Origin: Climacium dendroides
Taxonomy: Eukaryota > Streptophyta > Bryopsida > Hypnales > Climaciaceae
NCBI GenBank assembly: GCA_950106755.1
Contig: OX467083.1
Coordinates: forward strand, 50,668,555-50,732,554
Direction: 5' to 3'
DNA length: 64,000 nt
The first letter of the stretch is position 1. The number at the start of each line of letters is the position of its first letter. Of this stretch, positions 23,284 to 34,149 are shown piece after piece. Made by a program: the position numbers and the translations under genes. The notes beneath the pieces are model-generated. The model ran no database searches. It was not told where the DNA came from and saw only the letters and a program-made list of their open reading frames with translations.

Positions 23284-26200
23284 ATGGAGGAGTCACCAAT
23301 TAATCTATCACAGCTAGAGGAAGTTCTATCAACTCCACCTACCAATGAAAGAAGTCAGCCAGAAATTGGCACTCAGGAAGAAAGAAATGCAGAGGTGAAT
23401 GTTGAGGAGGAGGAGGAGACGGAGTTGCTGGAAGATGAACTTCGACGGTTGCAGAAGGTGGACTCTGTGGCCACTATTGAGAGTTTGAGGATGAGGCCTC
23501 AAAAACACTCACGAATGCACATACCTTTGTGTAGATTGGTACCTATGCTAATGGTTAGACCCACCCTCTCTTGTGATCTTGTTAAACTTGAGCAAGAGTT
23601 TGTTCATGGATATTGGGATGGAGCCGCAGTTTTCTATGTGTCCACAACTAATGAGGCTGGGGAGTCCTCGGAATTCTCAGCAGCTGACATGGAGGCTTGG
23701 GGCCCTATATGGAAGGCAGAAAATGAAATCTTCAATGATTTTCTTAATTCTGTCCCGGAGCTGAGTCACTTAAAGAACTCCAAGTTCTTTATCTGCGATG
23801 GAAATCACCGTCGCTTGGTTTGGATGAATCATATTTCTAGGTTGCATGTTGCGGACCAGTCTTGGCACATTTCGGTGGACACCATAATTTTGGATACAAA
23901 GAGCAAAATAGAGTTGGTCATGCAAATTATGTATGACATCAACAAGTAAGTAAAATGACATCATAATTTATTAATTTATTGTTTCTGAGCTTTGACATTC
24001 AAAATTCCTAGGTTGAATTTGTATATGTCTCAGAAAAATACTTATTGTATTGTATGAATTGTAGGTCGACGGAGGATTCCCATGTGAAGACCAATTTGGT
24101 TCACACTCTGTACCGTGTTCAAAAATATGGACTTCTGCCTTTTGAAAAGTTCAATGAAATGTTGAGACCTTCTAAGAGGAAACGTTGTGGTATGCAAGGA
24201 GTGAGGAAAACATGGTATTCCATGCCAATTGAGGTCTTCACAGCATTTGTTTTTCGGGTGAGAGTTTCAATGTTCTGACAATGTTATATATCTTTCAGTA
24301 TTTATCATTATTGGATAGCAAGGGCTAAAACATTAACAAAATTGATGTAACTGAAATGATACTGATGATATTTTGTAGCAAGAGATAGCACAAGGAGCGG
24401 ATGCTGCAGTACGAAAGTACAATGAAGTGACAGCAATGGATGATAAAAGCGATGAGGGAGTGGCTAATGCCATGAGGACAGGAGCTAAAGAGAGGGCAGC
24501 TAAGTTATACGTGAAAATGGGGAAATTGCTTGCAGTGGCAAACCCTGCTCATGGTCCAGGATTTCTGGAAGAGGTGCTGAATGCATTTGAAGCATGAATT
24601 TGTTGTTGCATGTTTTATTTGAATTGTTAATTTGATGTTGATAAAATCTTATGTGACTTTGAAGGTTGAAAAGCATTGGACCACAAATGAAGTTCCGGAA
24701 ATGACTTTGGAAAAGCTCCAGATGATAGCCACTTGCAATACCTTTGCAACTCAGAAGATAAAGTTGTTGAAGTAGTGGAACTCATCCGTACCTTCACGGG
24801 ATGCTAGACGCTTCCCTCCAAAGCCAGTTTCCGAAGAGAAGTTGGGTCCCTTCCTCAATAAATGGGTCTGGTGGACAGGGGTAAGTGATTTTTTTCATGT
24901 GAAATAGCTTTATGTCTGTAATGTCATTTTCTTGAAGTGGTGCATTTTATTAATGTTTGACAACAATGAAAATTATTTAACAAGAACATCTTGTAGATTG
25001 AGGATTGCGCAGTGGAATACTTTGACAATGTGGTCAAGAAAGATGGCCTCACAATCAATATGGCAGTCCCTCTTCAACCGGAGTATCTTTCAGAGTATAT
25101 AGAGGGATGGAGGAGGAAGATTTGGGATCAAGGTTTCGGCCCAACTTTGAAGGGATCGAATCCTTTCAAGAAGTCCGAAACCTTCTTAAATTATGATGGC
25201 TCAAATGACACTGTTCGTAGAGTTATTTTTCGGTATGTTTAAGTGAATTTGGATTTTATGTTTCATCAATTTCTTAGAAGATTAGTATATGTGGTTATTT
25301 GTTTTGAGTGTTTGAGTTTTTTAAATGAAGTGAATTAGTTTCTAAAATACAATGACAACATTGAAGGCTACGGTACGATGAAACCCCCCCCAAACCTGCA
25401 TTAGGTCCAACAGGGGGAGTCGTAAACCTTCATTGTACCCTCACTATAGCATTATTTTATAGAATAGTCGTGCATAGTAGAACTTCTTTGGATGCCTAGA
25501 ATACTTTTGTGGTGAACAACTGTTTCTGATTCGTTTTTTGAAGTTGAAGTGGTCAGTTGTGTGAAATAACCCTAAACATTGATATTTTAATGAGTATTCA
25601 AATTTTGATATGTCATTATTATTAAATTTTTTATGTTCTTATCATAGGTACTTCAAGTATGAGCTCTTACAAAAGAACGCCATCTCTAGGGAGGATCTTC
25701 CTCCATTTCTGACCACATGGTTGGATCGGAGTTCTGAAGAATGCATGTATACATCCAGCCAACTGAAGACATTCACCACAGTTCATCTTAGTGGTGGTGC
25801 ATGGTATTTAGATTGTCCATTGACATTCACTCATCCATCAGAGGTGGAACTTCGAAAATCATTAGATGGTCTCGGCGTCATTGATGTGGAGGTTCCCGAA
25901 TTCAACAACTACACTGATCAACAAAAGAAGAGAGCAATTGCAAGGAGGATGGTTGCTGACAAGAAGAAAGAAAACAAAGAGCAGGAGATTCGTGAGAACA
26001 AGGAGAAAAAAAAAGCAGAGCGTCTTGCGAAGTTGGTAGAGAAGGAGAAGGAAAAAGAGGAGGGCAAGGGAAAAAACAAAGGCAAGAAGAAGGAAGAAGG
26101 GAACAAACAAGTACCAACCTCTTCAACGGTTGATCAAAACTCGCACATGCAAAGTGGATCGCAAAGTGGAATGAAAAGAAAGGCAGTACTTCCAGATTTC

Positions 26201-27858
26201 ACAGAGGATATGGTGACACAAGGTACTGAGGTCATAGTTGTTAGTGATGATGCAGACGTTACTTCAGAGGAATTGATCTTGAACGTCTCTATTGCTGATA
26301 TTATGGATAACATGGAGTCTGAGGGACCTACATGCTATAGTGAAGTTGAGACCTTTCTAAACAAGGTAAGCATTGTTTTTTTCCTAAAACTTTGAATCTT
26401 TTTGGGGGGGATTTTTAAAATTTTCAATTGCTATATGAAATATTGATTATTTCAATTAATTTGTTTCTGCAGTTCGCATCAGGGGAGCCCCGTATGTATG
26501 GAGGTAAAGTGAGCCGAGCACCCTTAGTGGACCTCATCTTTTTTGACTGCCAAGAGAATTTACCTGTTCCAGAGGTATCTGCTTCAGAGAATGCAATACC
26601 TTCATGGAATTCAGACCCAGAGTATGAGGCCATTCAATCGGCCTTCCTCTTTGCAGATATGCACTTACAAGACCATGGTTGCATGATAGTATTTCAGTCA
26701 TGGTGTGCCGATTCAAAGGGCATTATTGCAGGATTGTGCGAGTCTTATCCTTCATTGGTGAAGAAGAAGGAATGGTTGGGCATCAATCGTATGCACTTAA
26801 CCTCAGCTGTGGATGACTCCGAAACGGTTAGTGTTTTCAAATGTTTTTATGATTTTAATGGAAATTGGCATTCTGAAATTGTTGTATTCAATTCTAATAT
26901 ATATATTTTTTTATGACTCCAGACTTTGAAGTTTGGAATCACTCTTCTGGTGAAGGACCTTGGTGATAAAGAGAAGTCGAAGTTCTTTTTGAAGCGGTCA
27001 CAAGCAATGCAGAAGGCGAAAGTAGACCTCCGCAAGGATGACACATTAATTAACTACACAACTGAAGATATCATGTTGATCAATCCAGAAACCAAAATTC
27101 CATGGCGAGGCCCTCGCGAAAAAGATAGTAGGCTCTTCCAATTTCTTATAGAAGGGACAACTGAAGAAGGAGACTTGGTTTTGGACTGCACAGCATCTAC
27201 TGGTTAGTTTTCATTTCAATAATTGATTTTTTATATATCTATTGACATAGTGATTCATTCATATCATGAATTGCATTTTGTAAATTGTAGGTGCATCGAT
27301 TACAGTATGTCGCGGTACGGGACGACATATAGTGGCTTTGGAAGAGGACAATAATGTCTTTAATGGTGTCCTTAGACCCATGAAGAAAACCACTGAAGTA
27401 GATGTGATAATAACTGAAACACAACCACCACCACCAATTACATCTTCACAAGATCCAGACGCCATGACTATAGTGCCTCGAAAATTTCCTCGCCGAACTA
27501 AACCTAGTAAGTAAGTTTTTCATATTTTTGGAGTCTCCCTTTACATACTACTTCTTCTATTTTGTAATTCTAATATTCTATCTGTTCTTTTTGCAGGCGT
27601 CAAAAACTGATGTCCGCTAATGCATTGAGGAAGAGACGCAAACTTGTTCTAAGTCCGGAAAAGTCTTTTGATCTCCCAATTTATGCAGAGCAATTAGCAT
27701 CAGCGTTTGCAAACTTTGGTAGCTTAGAACCAAAACGTATAAAAGATACATATGCTCTTAATGTTTTGCAATTCATAGATGGATCAGCATCAGAGGGAAA
27801 AGAGACTTCAGAGTCTGAGAGTAGCTTGGCATCTGCAACTGAGTCCATTGCAACTTAG
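23284..27858 (+). CDS. ParB-like domain plus degraded permuted DNA methyltransferase, 10 exons
   Basis: Exons 23284-23945, 24065-24257, 24379-24573, 24665-24880, 24997-25232, 25648-26365, 26473-26826, 26923-27202, 27291-27510 and 27597-27858 all have GT-AG borders and join in one frame of 1112 codons. Residues 167-178 (FFICDGNHRRLV) match the ParB/Srx motif DGxHR, followed by the expected strand and helix ending in DINK. Residues 591-655 are a Lys/Glu-rich coiled coil. A methyltransferase fold follows in beta-class order: LVDLIFFDCQE (Asp765 to Glu768) at the DPPY place, then PWRGPREKDSRLFQFLIE and GDLVLDCTASTG (Asp946 to Gly952) at the DPFAGSG place, then GRHIVALEED. The C-terminus has basic nuclear-signal-like runs. 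The DPPY motif is lost, so methylation is unlikely, but the SAM-binding loop is only partly eroded. One in-frame TAG (24773-24775, codon 387) interrupts it. Confidence 0.68.
25372..25437. repeat. Inverted repeat inside a ParB-gene intron
   Basis: In the intron 25233-25647, GGTACGATGAA...CCCCCCC is mirrored by GGGGG...TTCATTGTACC. The arms are imperfect, but the C-run/G-run and the GGTAC words are clear. It resembles the upstream foldbacks only in having G-rich arms. Confidence 0.45.
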
Positions 27859-29530
27859 ATTCATGAGATCGACATATCTCATGAGTCAAATAGTTACGTA
27901 TTCATTTTCAATATGATTTGATTTCATTGTGTGTTTTATGGCTACATCTTTAGTATGATTTATTTCCCTTCACAATTTTGCATTCTATATTTTCTATAAA
28001 AATTAATCACAATTGATTGTTGCAATTTTTTATTTCATTTAAGTTTGTAAGTAAGTTAAATTTTTTAATAATGAACTCATATTTTTTTTTTAAAAAGACA
28101 CCTACATCCACGGTCATAGGTCCCTCACATTTTTTTAATAAAAAAAATTTCCCGCTCACAGGCTCACAGGCTCATGGGCTCACGCTCACAAGCTCGCCTG
28201 CTAGCAACCCTGCACAAAATGGCAAATACATTGAGGAACACTATTTCCCCATTTTTTTCATTGCTACATTATTCCACCACACTTGCATGAAGAAATGGGA
28301 GAGTAATTGAGCAATACTATCTCCCCATCTTTTTCCATTCCTCAAGTATTCCACCACACATATGTGAATAAATGGCAAATAAATTGAGCAACAATATTTC
28401 CTCTTTGTTTTTCATTGCTTTGTTATTCCACCACCCTTGCATGAAAAAATGGGAGAATAATTGACAAACGTGCATTTCAAGTATTACACCAAACATGCAT
28501 GTATAAATAGCAAATAAATTCAACAATACTATTTTTTTTTTCTTCATTGCTACGTTATTCCACCAAACCTACATAAAGAAATAAAAGAGTCTCTCCATTT
28601 TTTATCATCATTGCGACATTCTCCCATATTTGCATGAAGAAATGACAGAAGCATACCCCTTGAACCCTAAAACCTTCAAAATATTGAAAACCCATTTGTC
28701 ATACCCTAAACCCTAAACCCTAAACCCTAACCCTCTAAAAATTCATAGCCTCAAAACCTTGAATCCTAGAACCCAAAAATGGACTTGACAGAAAATAAGC
28801 CAACAAAAAAGGCCTAAAAATACTGAGCAATCGATGGGCACACGACCTGAGAAGTCAACCTACCGGAACTATAGCAGACAATTATGTGTATGGACAAGTT
28901 TTTTTTGGAAAATGCATTGGTGGAGGCACATCTTTCTTGTAGAAAGCTGGCAAAAGCGCCTTCAAGCGAATGATTGAACACCCAAGAATCAAGGAGTTTG
29001 CAGAAAATTTGAAATTTGGAATTGCTCGCTAAAATGTTCCCGCTTTTTCCAACTTTTTGCCCATCTCCTGCCACGTGCATGTTCACTTGACAGAACTTGC
29101 CTTCCTCCACAAATACGCTGAGGTGACTCTTTTGTTGTTGCTATTCTCTTGCGCTTCAAGTGTATCCGCATAGCACATTGACAAGTTCAAGTCTACAATG
29201 ATTTTTCTTCTTGTTTGTGAGTTCTTAGAAAGAAGGTGTACATTTGTATTTAAATTAGTTGCCATTGACCTCGTTTTCTAGTGAGTTTGTTTTGCACATA
29301 TTGATGTCAGGAAGTACGTGGTGCTAATCGTTGAAGGTCTATGTTTGTGACATCTCAATGTATGAAGACGTTATTTTTCTCGAGTAAGCTTGGAGACTAG
29401 GAAATTGGTTACTCGTGCTGTTAGTGAAGAGAGTTGTAACACAACGTTGTTTGCAATGCCCATTTTTTGTGGCGTGAATTTCGGAGCATTTCATGGATAA
29501 TTCCATCACCTCAAAACTGTCATTGAGGGT
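27859..29530. other. Spacer with dispersed repeats and a short telomere-like run
   Basis: No gene is supported. From 28200 to 28640 there are four to five degenerate copies of a phrase like TTGAGCAACACTATTTCCCCATTTTT...CATTGCTACATTATTCCACCA, related to the one at 11600-11740. At 28704-28731 lies a run of telomere-type CCCTAAA units. Confidence 0.5.
28704..28731. repeat. Short interstitial telomere-like repeat
   Basis: About four CCCTAAA units in a row, the plant telomere word. It is far too short for a telomere and is probably a repair scar or chance expansion. Confidence 0.7.
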
Positions 29531-30434
29531 ACTTATCGTTGAGTCGACAATAACAATGACCTCTTTGACTTCTGATTATCGTCGAGTCGATGATAACGTA
29601 GTCAGATTTTTTCAATCGGCATTCCTAGTAAATGTGTAGCTACTTCAATTTCTTCTGATTTCAAAGGAGAATGTGCATCGGGTTGAATTATTTCTTCTTC
29701 ACATCCAACGAATCATGAAAGGAATTTCATTGAGGGTAGTTATCGTTGAGTCAACGATAACTCTGAGTTCTTTGGCTTCTGATTATCGTCGAGTCGATGA
29801 TAAAGTAGTCGAATTTTTGCAATCGGCGTTCTTAGCAAATGTGTAGCTACTTTAATTTCCTATGATCTCAAAGGAGAATGTGCATTGGCTTGAATTATTT
29901 CTTCGTCACATCCAACGAATCATGAAAGGAGTTTCCTTGTTGGTACATATCGTTGAGTCAACGATAACTCTGAGTTCTTTGACCTCCGGATATCGTCGAG
30001 TCAATAAACCGTAGTCGAATATTTGCAATTAGCATTCTCAGCAAATGTGTAGCTACCTCAATTTCTTATGATTGCAAAGAAGAATTTACATTGGCTTGAA
30101 TTATTTCTTTGTCACATCCAATGAATCAAGAAAAAAGTTTCATTGAGGGTGGTTATCGTTGAGTCAACGATAACTCTAAGTTACTTGACTTCTGGTTATC
30201 ATCGAGTCGATGATAACGTAGTTGAATTTTTGAATTTTTGCAATTAGCATTCTCAGCAAATCTGTAGCTACTTCAATTTCTTTTGATTTCAAAGGAGAAT
30301 GTGCATCGGGTTGAATTATTTCTTCGTCACATCCAACAAATCATGAAACGAGTTTCATTGAGGGTACTTATCGTTGGGTCGTTGATAAATCTGAGTTTTT
30401 TGACTTGTGAATATCGTCGAACCAATGATAATGT
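29523..30434. repeat. Five tandem units of about 207 bp with paired palindromes
   Basis: Unit starts recur near 29531, 29739, 29945, 30151 and 30366. Each has a first palindrome of the type TTATCGTTGAGTCAACGATAA and, about 44 bp later, a second such as TTATCGTCGAGTCGATGATAA (29573-29598, 29781-29803, 30195-30217). Between pairs lie shared phrases (AGCAAATGTGTAGCTACTT, GAATTATTTCTTCGTCACAT). Units 3 and 5 carry broken second palindromes. The array ends 220 bp before the ATG of the DUF7869 gene and its first palindrome variant belongs to the same family as those at 7.3-8.1 kb. Confidence 0.88.
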
Positions 30435-30653
30435 CAACTATAAAAACAGTATTTGCAACTTTGCATTGAAAGGTACTTACTTAGATGAAGATGAATGACT
30501 GAATCATAGCACAAATCATTGTATCATCGATTCAACAATGTTGTATTTGTAGGAAATTATGGACACTTGATGCTATTGGTAAATATAGAGTATGTTTAGT
30601 TTCTAGTATACTATAAGTTGCTGTAGTAGAATATCTTTATCTTTGACTCAACA

Positions 30654-33539
30654 ATGAATCTAAGGAGTGATCTTCGTGCTTGCAGAATGGATTTCCATGG
30701 GTTTGATGAGTTTGCAAATCCAGTTCCCCCATTTCCACCTGATGTTCAAGTGTGTGAAGGAATTCCTCGTGCAAAATGGGTCTCACAGTTCGTCACTCTT
30801 CAAAACGAAGATGGGGTAGACCTTGCAAGGGGGGTTTGCCAGAACGTTGACCCAGAGTTAATCATTGACCAGGATGGAAAGCCTCTCGGCGATGACCGGG
30901 TTGCCATTCAAATTGCTGAGTCTCTGAATGAGGAACTCTTTTCCTCTGAGAATGTTTGGTCGCTTCGTTCTTGGGACATCAAGAGAGTTTTTTTAGATGA
31001 CGATGTTAGCTTATATGACCATGACCAGACCCATGTATATAACGCAGCCATGAACCCCTCAAGCAGAAGAATTCGTAAGGGGGTTCGATCGTATGAAACA
31101 ACTCGTGAAAGGATTGATCCTCAGATTCCTCCCAAGAAAGAACTTCTCCTCTCTATGGAATCGATCACATTAGTGTCCACAAAATCATGTTGTGAGAAAA
31201 TTTGTGTTCAACCTTTTCCGCATGGGCAAATCCAAGCGATAAGGACTGAACTATATTCGGGTGAGGACTTCAAGGCGCGTAGCAAGACACTTTTGGAGGT
31301 GCATAGGCAAATCCATAAAGACAGTGGTGGCAAAGAGTGGATTACCTTGAAAGGCAGAGAAGTGTGCCCCACTGCGTGGTGGATCATTCATGAGATTGCA
31401 AGAGCTACGTTCTATAGGTACAAAGAGAAGGCTAGAATTGGGAAGCAAGCTCAAGTGCATGGAAATGTGGAATCCAAAAAACCCCGCATTCATACTCTTC
31501 AAGCTACTGCCACGCTTCGAACTCTTATTGAGTCTGATGCCGATCGAATGCCACACAAAACAAGGACAATAGAGTCTGGAGAGAAAGTTGCAGCGATGGA
31601 TCTACCCTCCGCTTTTCGTTGGAGTGACCAATTGCCTAAAATCAATGAGTCCAATGCAGAGTTCAATTTGCAGCCGATTTCTTCCAGTGGCTTGAGCAAC
31701 ATTCGCCGTCAGAATTTCCCTGAATTTGTTGCCAAGGCTCGTGGGGATAGTTTTGCTAGGTGTGGCTTGTGCGATGAGTATAAGCAATTGAAGAGTGCTT
31801 GTTGGAAATCAGAGTCGTTTGATAAATATACCAACATTTTGAATACCCATGTTGCAGGTCAGAAGGCTCATAGAGAGTACTACTATAGAAATTGGGAATT
31901 TTCCGTGAGATGCCCGGACAAAATGTTGTGCATCATTCATGATAAAATGGATCACTCAAAAACGACTTCTCCACACTTTTCTCACAAGAACAAATCGACG
32001 GAATCCTTCATGAAAATGCGTGTTGCTGTTACAGGTATGATTGCTCATGGTCATGGCGATGTACAATATGCACACTATGGTGTGGGCATTTTTCCAACAG
32101 ATTTGAATCATACCATTGGATTCATTGCAAGGTTGTTGCGGAATTTGGAAGGGCCGCCTAAGAATTCATCAAGGGCATTATTTTCTATTGAGGGGGGGCA
32201 ATCCACATTGATAAAGGCGCTTTTAAATGGAGCAGAAAATTGCTTGGACTCCCTCCTTCCACCTCCAGAACAGCCACTTCCAGCTCAACCTCTCCCACCA
32301 ATATTAATATTGCAATTGGACAATGCGTCAGGGGACAACAAGAATCGATATGTTTTTGCTTTCTGCTCTTTGCTTGTATACAAAGGTATTTTTCGTGAGG
32401 TATACATCAACTTCCTTATTGTGGGACACACTCACGAAGACATTGATGTTCTTTTTGGTCGATGGAGCTCAAGATTGAAGACGAATGACTACCCAACACT
32501 TCCAAAGCTCATGAAGTCCTTTATGGATTGTGAAACGCACCCTGTGATTCCTCATCTCATTGAGGAGCTCCCTGATTTCAAGAAATTTGTGGAGGGTTAT
32601 TTGGGCACTGGTGGTGATGAATTAGGGGGGCATTCAAAAAGTCAACAATTCAAGTTTTTTATGGATTCTTTAGGATGGCCTTTGATGGAGTATAAGAATT
32701 TGTGTACTGACCCAAAGTGGTTGCCAGAGCACGGCAATGGGATAAGAATGTGGTCAGAGACTGAGGATGGACTTCCTAAAGTACCAAGTGGTAGCCCTAA
32801 ACCTTTGGCTCCAGTTCCAATGAAAGCTCTTGAAGACATAAAGAAAGGTTTGAATGGCTATGTTAGGCATTGGAATAAAATGGCAAACAATGATCATAGT
32901 GGAGAGTACAAGCGGAAGAATGGTCCACTAGAAGAGTATTGGAAAGGCATCAGAGCTGCTCTAGATGCACCTCTTCAGGTGCAGGAGGCATTACTTGATG
33001 GATTTTGGCCAGCTTCAAGGATTGCCAATGATGAAACAAATCAAATGCAAAGAAATGGCACATTGCGTGAAGAAAATGCGGAGGATGCCAAATTTGTTGG
33101 ACGTAAGCGTGATCGTCCACGTTCTTCGTTTCGTGTTGCTCGTGATACACACGCAGGTTCTTTTGTTGCAGTGCGTCCTGCTGATGGTGATCCAAAACCA
33201 TTTTGGCTTGCTAGGGCTATTACGGCTCCGAGTCTCGATCCAAGGCATATGCATATGATCAAAATCCAATATTGGAGGCCTACTTCGGATCGGCACATTA
33301 ATATGGAGACATATGAAGGTTGGGACACCAAACAAGGGAATGTGTGGCGTAAAGATAGCGTTATACCTTCAACATGGTCAAGTACAGATTGTATCATGAC
33401 AGCTTGGAAGCCACGGTTTCGTGACGGAACTAAAAATCCAAAGGTGACGGTTCCAAGCTTGCAAATTCAAATCATCAAGGCATCAGTGGCAGCCTTCACG
33501 ACTGATGCAAATATCGATGGTTCTATGGTTGAAGAATGA
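30654..33539 (+). CDS. Intact intronless DUF7869-type transposase-like protein
   Basis: An uninterrupted 961-residue frame from ATG to TGA. The middle part has a Cys-containing module (GREVCPTAWWIIHEIARATFYRY; then ARCGLCDEYK), followed by a core typical of DUF7869 proteins: CIIHDKMDHSKT (Asp430, Asp433), LQLDNASGDNKNRYVF (Asp556, Asp561) and VGHTHEDIDVLFGRWSSRL (His592, Glu595, Asp598). The spacing of acidic residues on beta-strand ends looks like an RNase H-fold DDE/D nuclease, so a transposase is the natural reading; the catalytic triad assignment is mine. Near residues 835-870, SFVAVRPADGDPKPFWLARAI...IKIQYWRP resembles a small Tudor/BAH-like chromatin module. It differs from its neighbours in having no introns and no nonsense mutations. 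A tandem palindrome array lies upstream and a terminal inverted repeat 420 bp downstream. Confidence 0.7.
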   Translation: MNLRSDLRACRMDFHGFDEFANPVPPFPPDVQVCEGIPRAKWVSQFVTLQNEDGVDLARGVCQNVDPELIIDQDGKPLGDDRVAIQIAESLNEELFSSENVWSLRSWDIKRVFLDDDVSLYDHDQTHVYNAAMNPSSRRIRKGVRSYETTRERIDPQIPPKKELLLSMESITLVSTKSCCEKICVQPFPHGQIQAIRTELYSGEDFKARSKTLLEVHRQIHKDSGGKEWITLKGREVCPTAWWIIHEIARATFYRYKEKARIGKQAQVHGNVESKKPRIHTLQATATLRTLIESDADRMPHKTRTIESGEKVAAMDLPSAFRWSDQLPKINESNAEFNLQPISSSGLSNIRRQNFPEFVAKARGDSFARCGLCDEYKQLKSACWKSESFDKYTNILNTHVAGQKAHREYYYRNWEFSVRCPDKMLCIIHDKMDHSKTTSPHFSHKNKSTESFMKMRVAVTGMIAHGHGDVQYAHYGVGIFPTDLNHTIGFIARLLRNLEGPPKNSSRALFSIEGGQSTLIKALLNGAENCLDSLLPPPEQPLPAQPLPPILILQLDNASGDNKNRYVFAFCSLLVYKGIFREVYINFLIVGHTHEDIDVLFGRWSSRLKTNDYPTLPKLMKSFMDCETHPVIPHLIEELPDFKKFVEGYLGTGGDELGGHSKSQQFKFFMDSLGWPLMEYKNLCTDPKWLPEHGNGIRMWSETEDGLPKVPSGSPKPLAPVPMKALEDIKKGLNGYVRHWNKMANNDHSGEYKRKNGPLEEYWKGIRAALDAPLQVQEALLDGFWPASRIANDETNQMQRNGTLREENAEDAKFVGRKRDRPRSSFRVARDTHAGSFVAVRPADGDPKPFWLARAITAPSLDPRHMHMIKIQYWRPTSDRHINMETYEGWDTKQGNVWRKDSVIPSTWSSTDCIMTAWKPRFRDGTKNPKVTVPSLQIQIIKASVAAFTTDANIDGSMVEE

Positions 33540-33940
33540 CTTATAGTTCATAATTATATTAGTCAAATGTTGTTTTGGTAGTTCAATTAGAGTGCTCAAT
33601 GTAATTATTAACAAGTTTTGAGATGTTTACATTCATATATGTATTGGTTACTTTTATTATGGTAGTGTGCCTATGTATGAGAAATAGATCTCTATTAATA
33701 GTAAATTTATTTATTACTATTGTGTCTCCAAGTATTGCATTCTAAATGTTTTTGGTGAATTTTTGGTAATTTATATGTTTAATTTCATGTTAAACTTTGC
33801 TATCCTCCATGTATAGATTACTTCTTTGACATTTGGAAGTTTTGATTTGTGAGAAAAATCATATTTGACGTTTCTAGGTCTCAATTTAATAAAGAGTCTC
33901 AAATTAATGAACCCTTTTTCCACCTTACATGTATGAAAAA
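33540..33940. other. 3' flank of the DUF7869 gene
   Basis: AT-rich, no gene. Two GTCTCAA/ATTAA words near 33878-33905 echo the terminal repeat that follows. Confidence 0.5.
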
Positions 33941-33983
33941 TTAAAATGAGACTGCAACTTGTCTCATTTTAACGAATAAGGCC
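33941..33983. mobile_element. Right terminal inverted repeat of the DUF7869 element
   Basis: The outermost 23 bp (33961-33983) read GTCTCATTTTAACG with AATAAGGCC and match the right end of the MITE at 49884-50101. Just inside, TTAAAATGAGAC and GTCTCATTTTAA form a perfect 12-bp-arm hairpin with an 8-base loop (33941-33972). I could not find the matching left end (GGCCTTATTCG...) in the window, so the size of the element is unknown. Confidence 0.6.
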
Positions 33984-34149
33984 TTCTATATATTTGCATG
34001 CATATAATACCAAAAAAATATATATACAGAACATGTTGCAACTAAAAGACTTGCTGGTAGAGGATTTTGGCTAACAAACAATAGTCTATGCAACCATGCT
34101 TTCAATTTGAATACTAAGTATCAAAAAAAATAATTAGTTTTTCCATTAG

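Noticed and set aside
25862..26126. Leu/Phe-rich minus-strand frames that look like membrane proteins
   Set aside because: They are the reverse complement of the Lys/Glu-rich coiled coil of the ParB-like gene.
28704..28731. Telomere end
   Set aside because: Only about four units, flanked on both sides by ordinary sequence.
29523..30434. Regular repeat spacing that could suggest a CRISPR-like array
   Set aside because: The units are long, imperfect tandem copies with conserved 'spacers', and the context is eukaryotic. It is a tandem repeat with palindromes.
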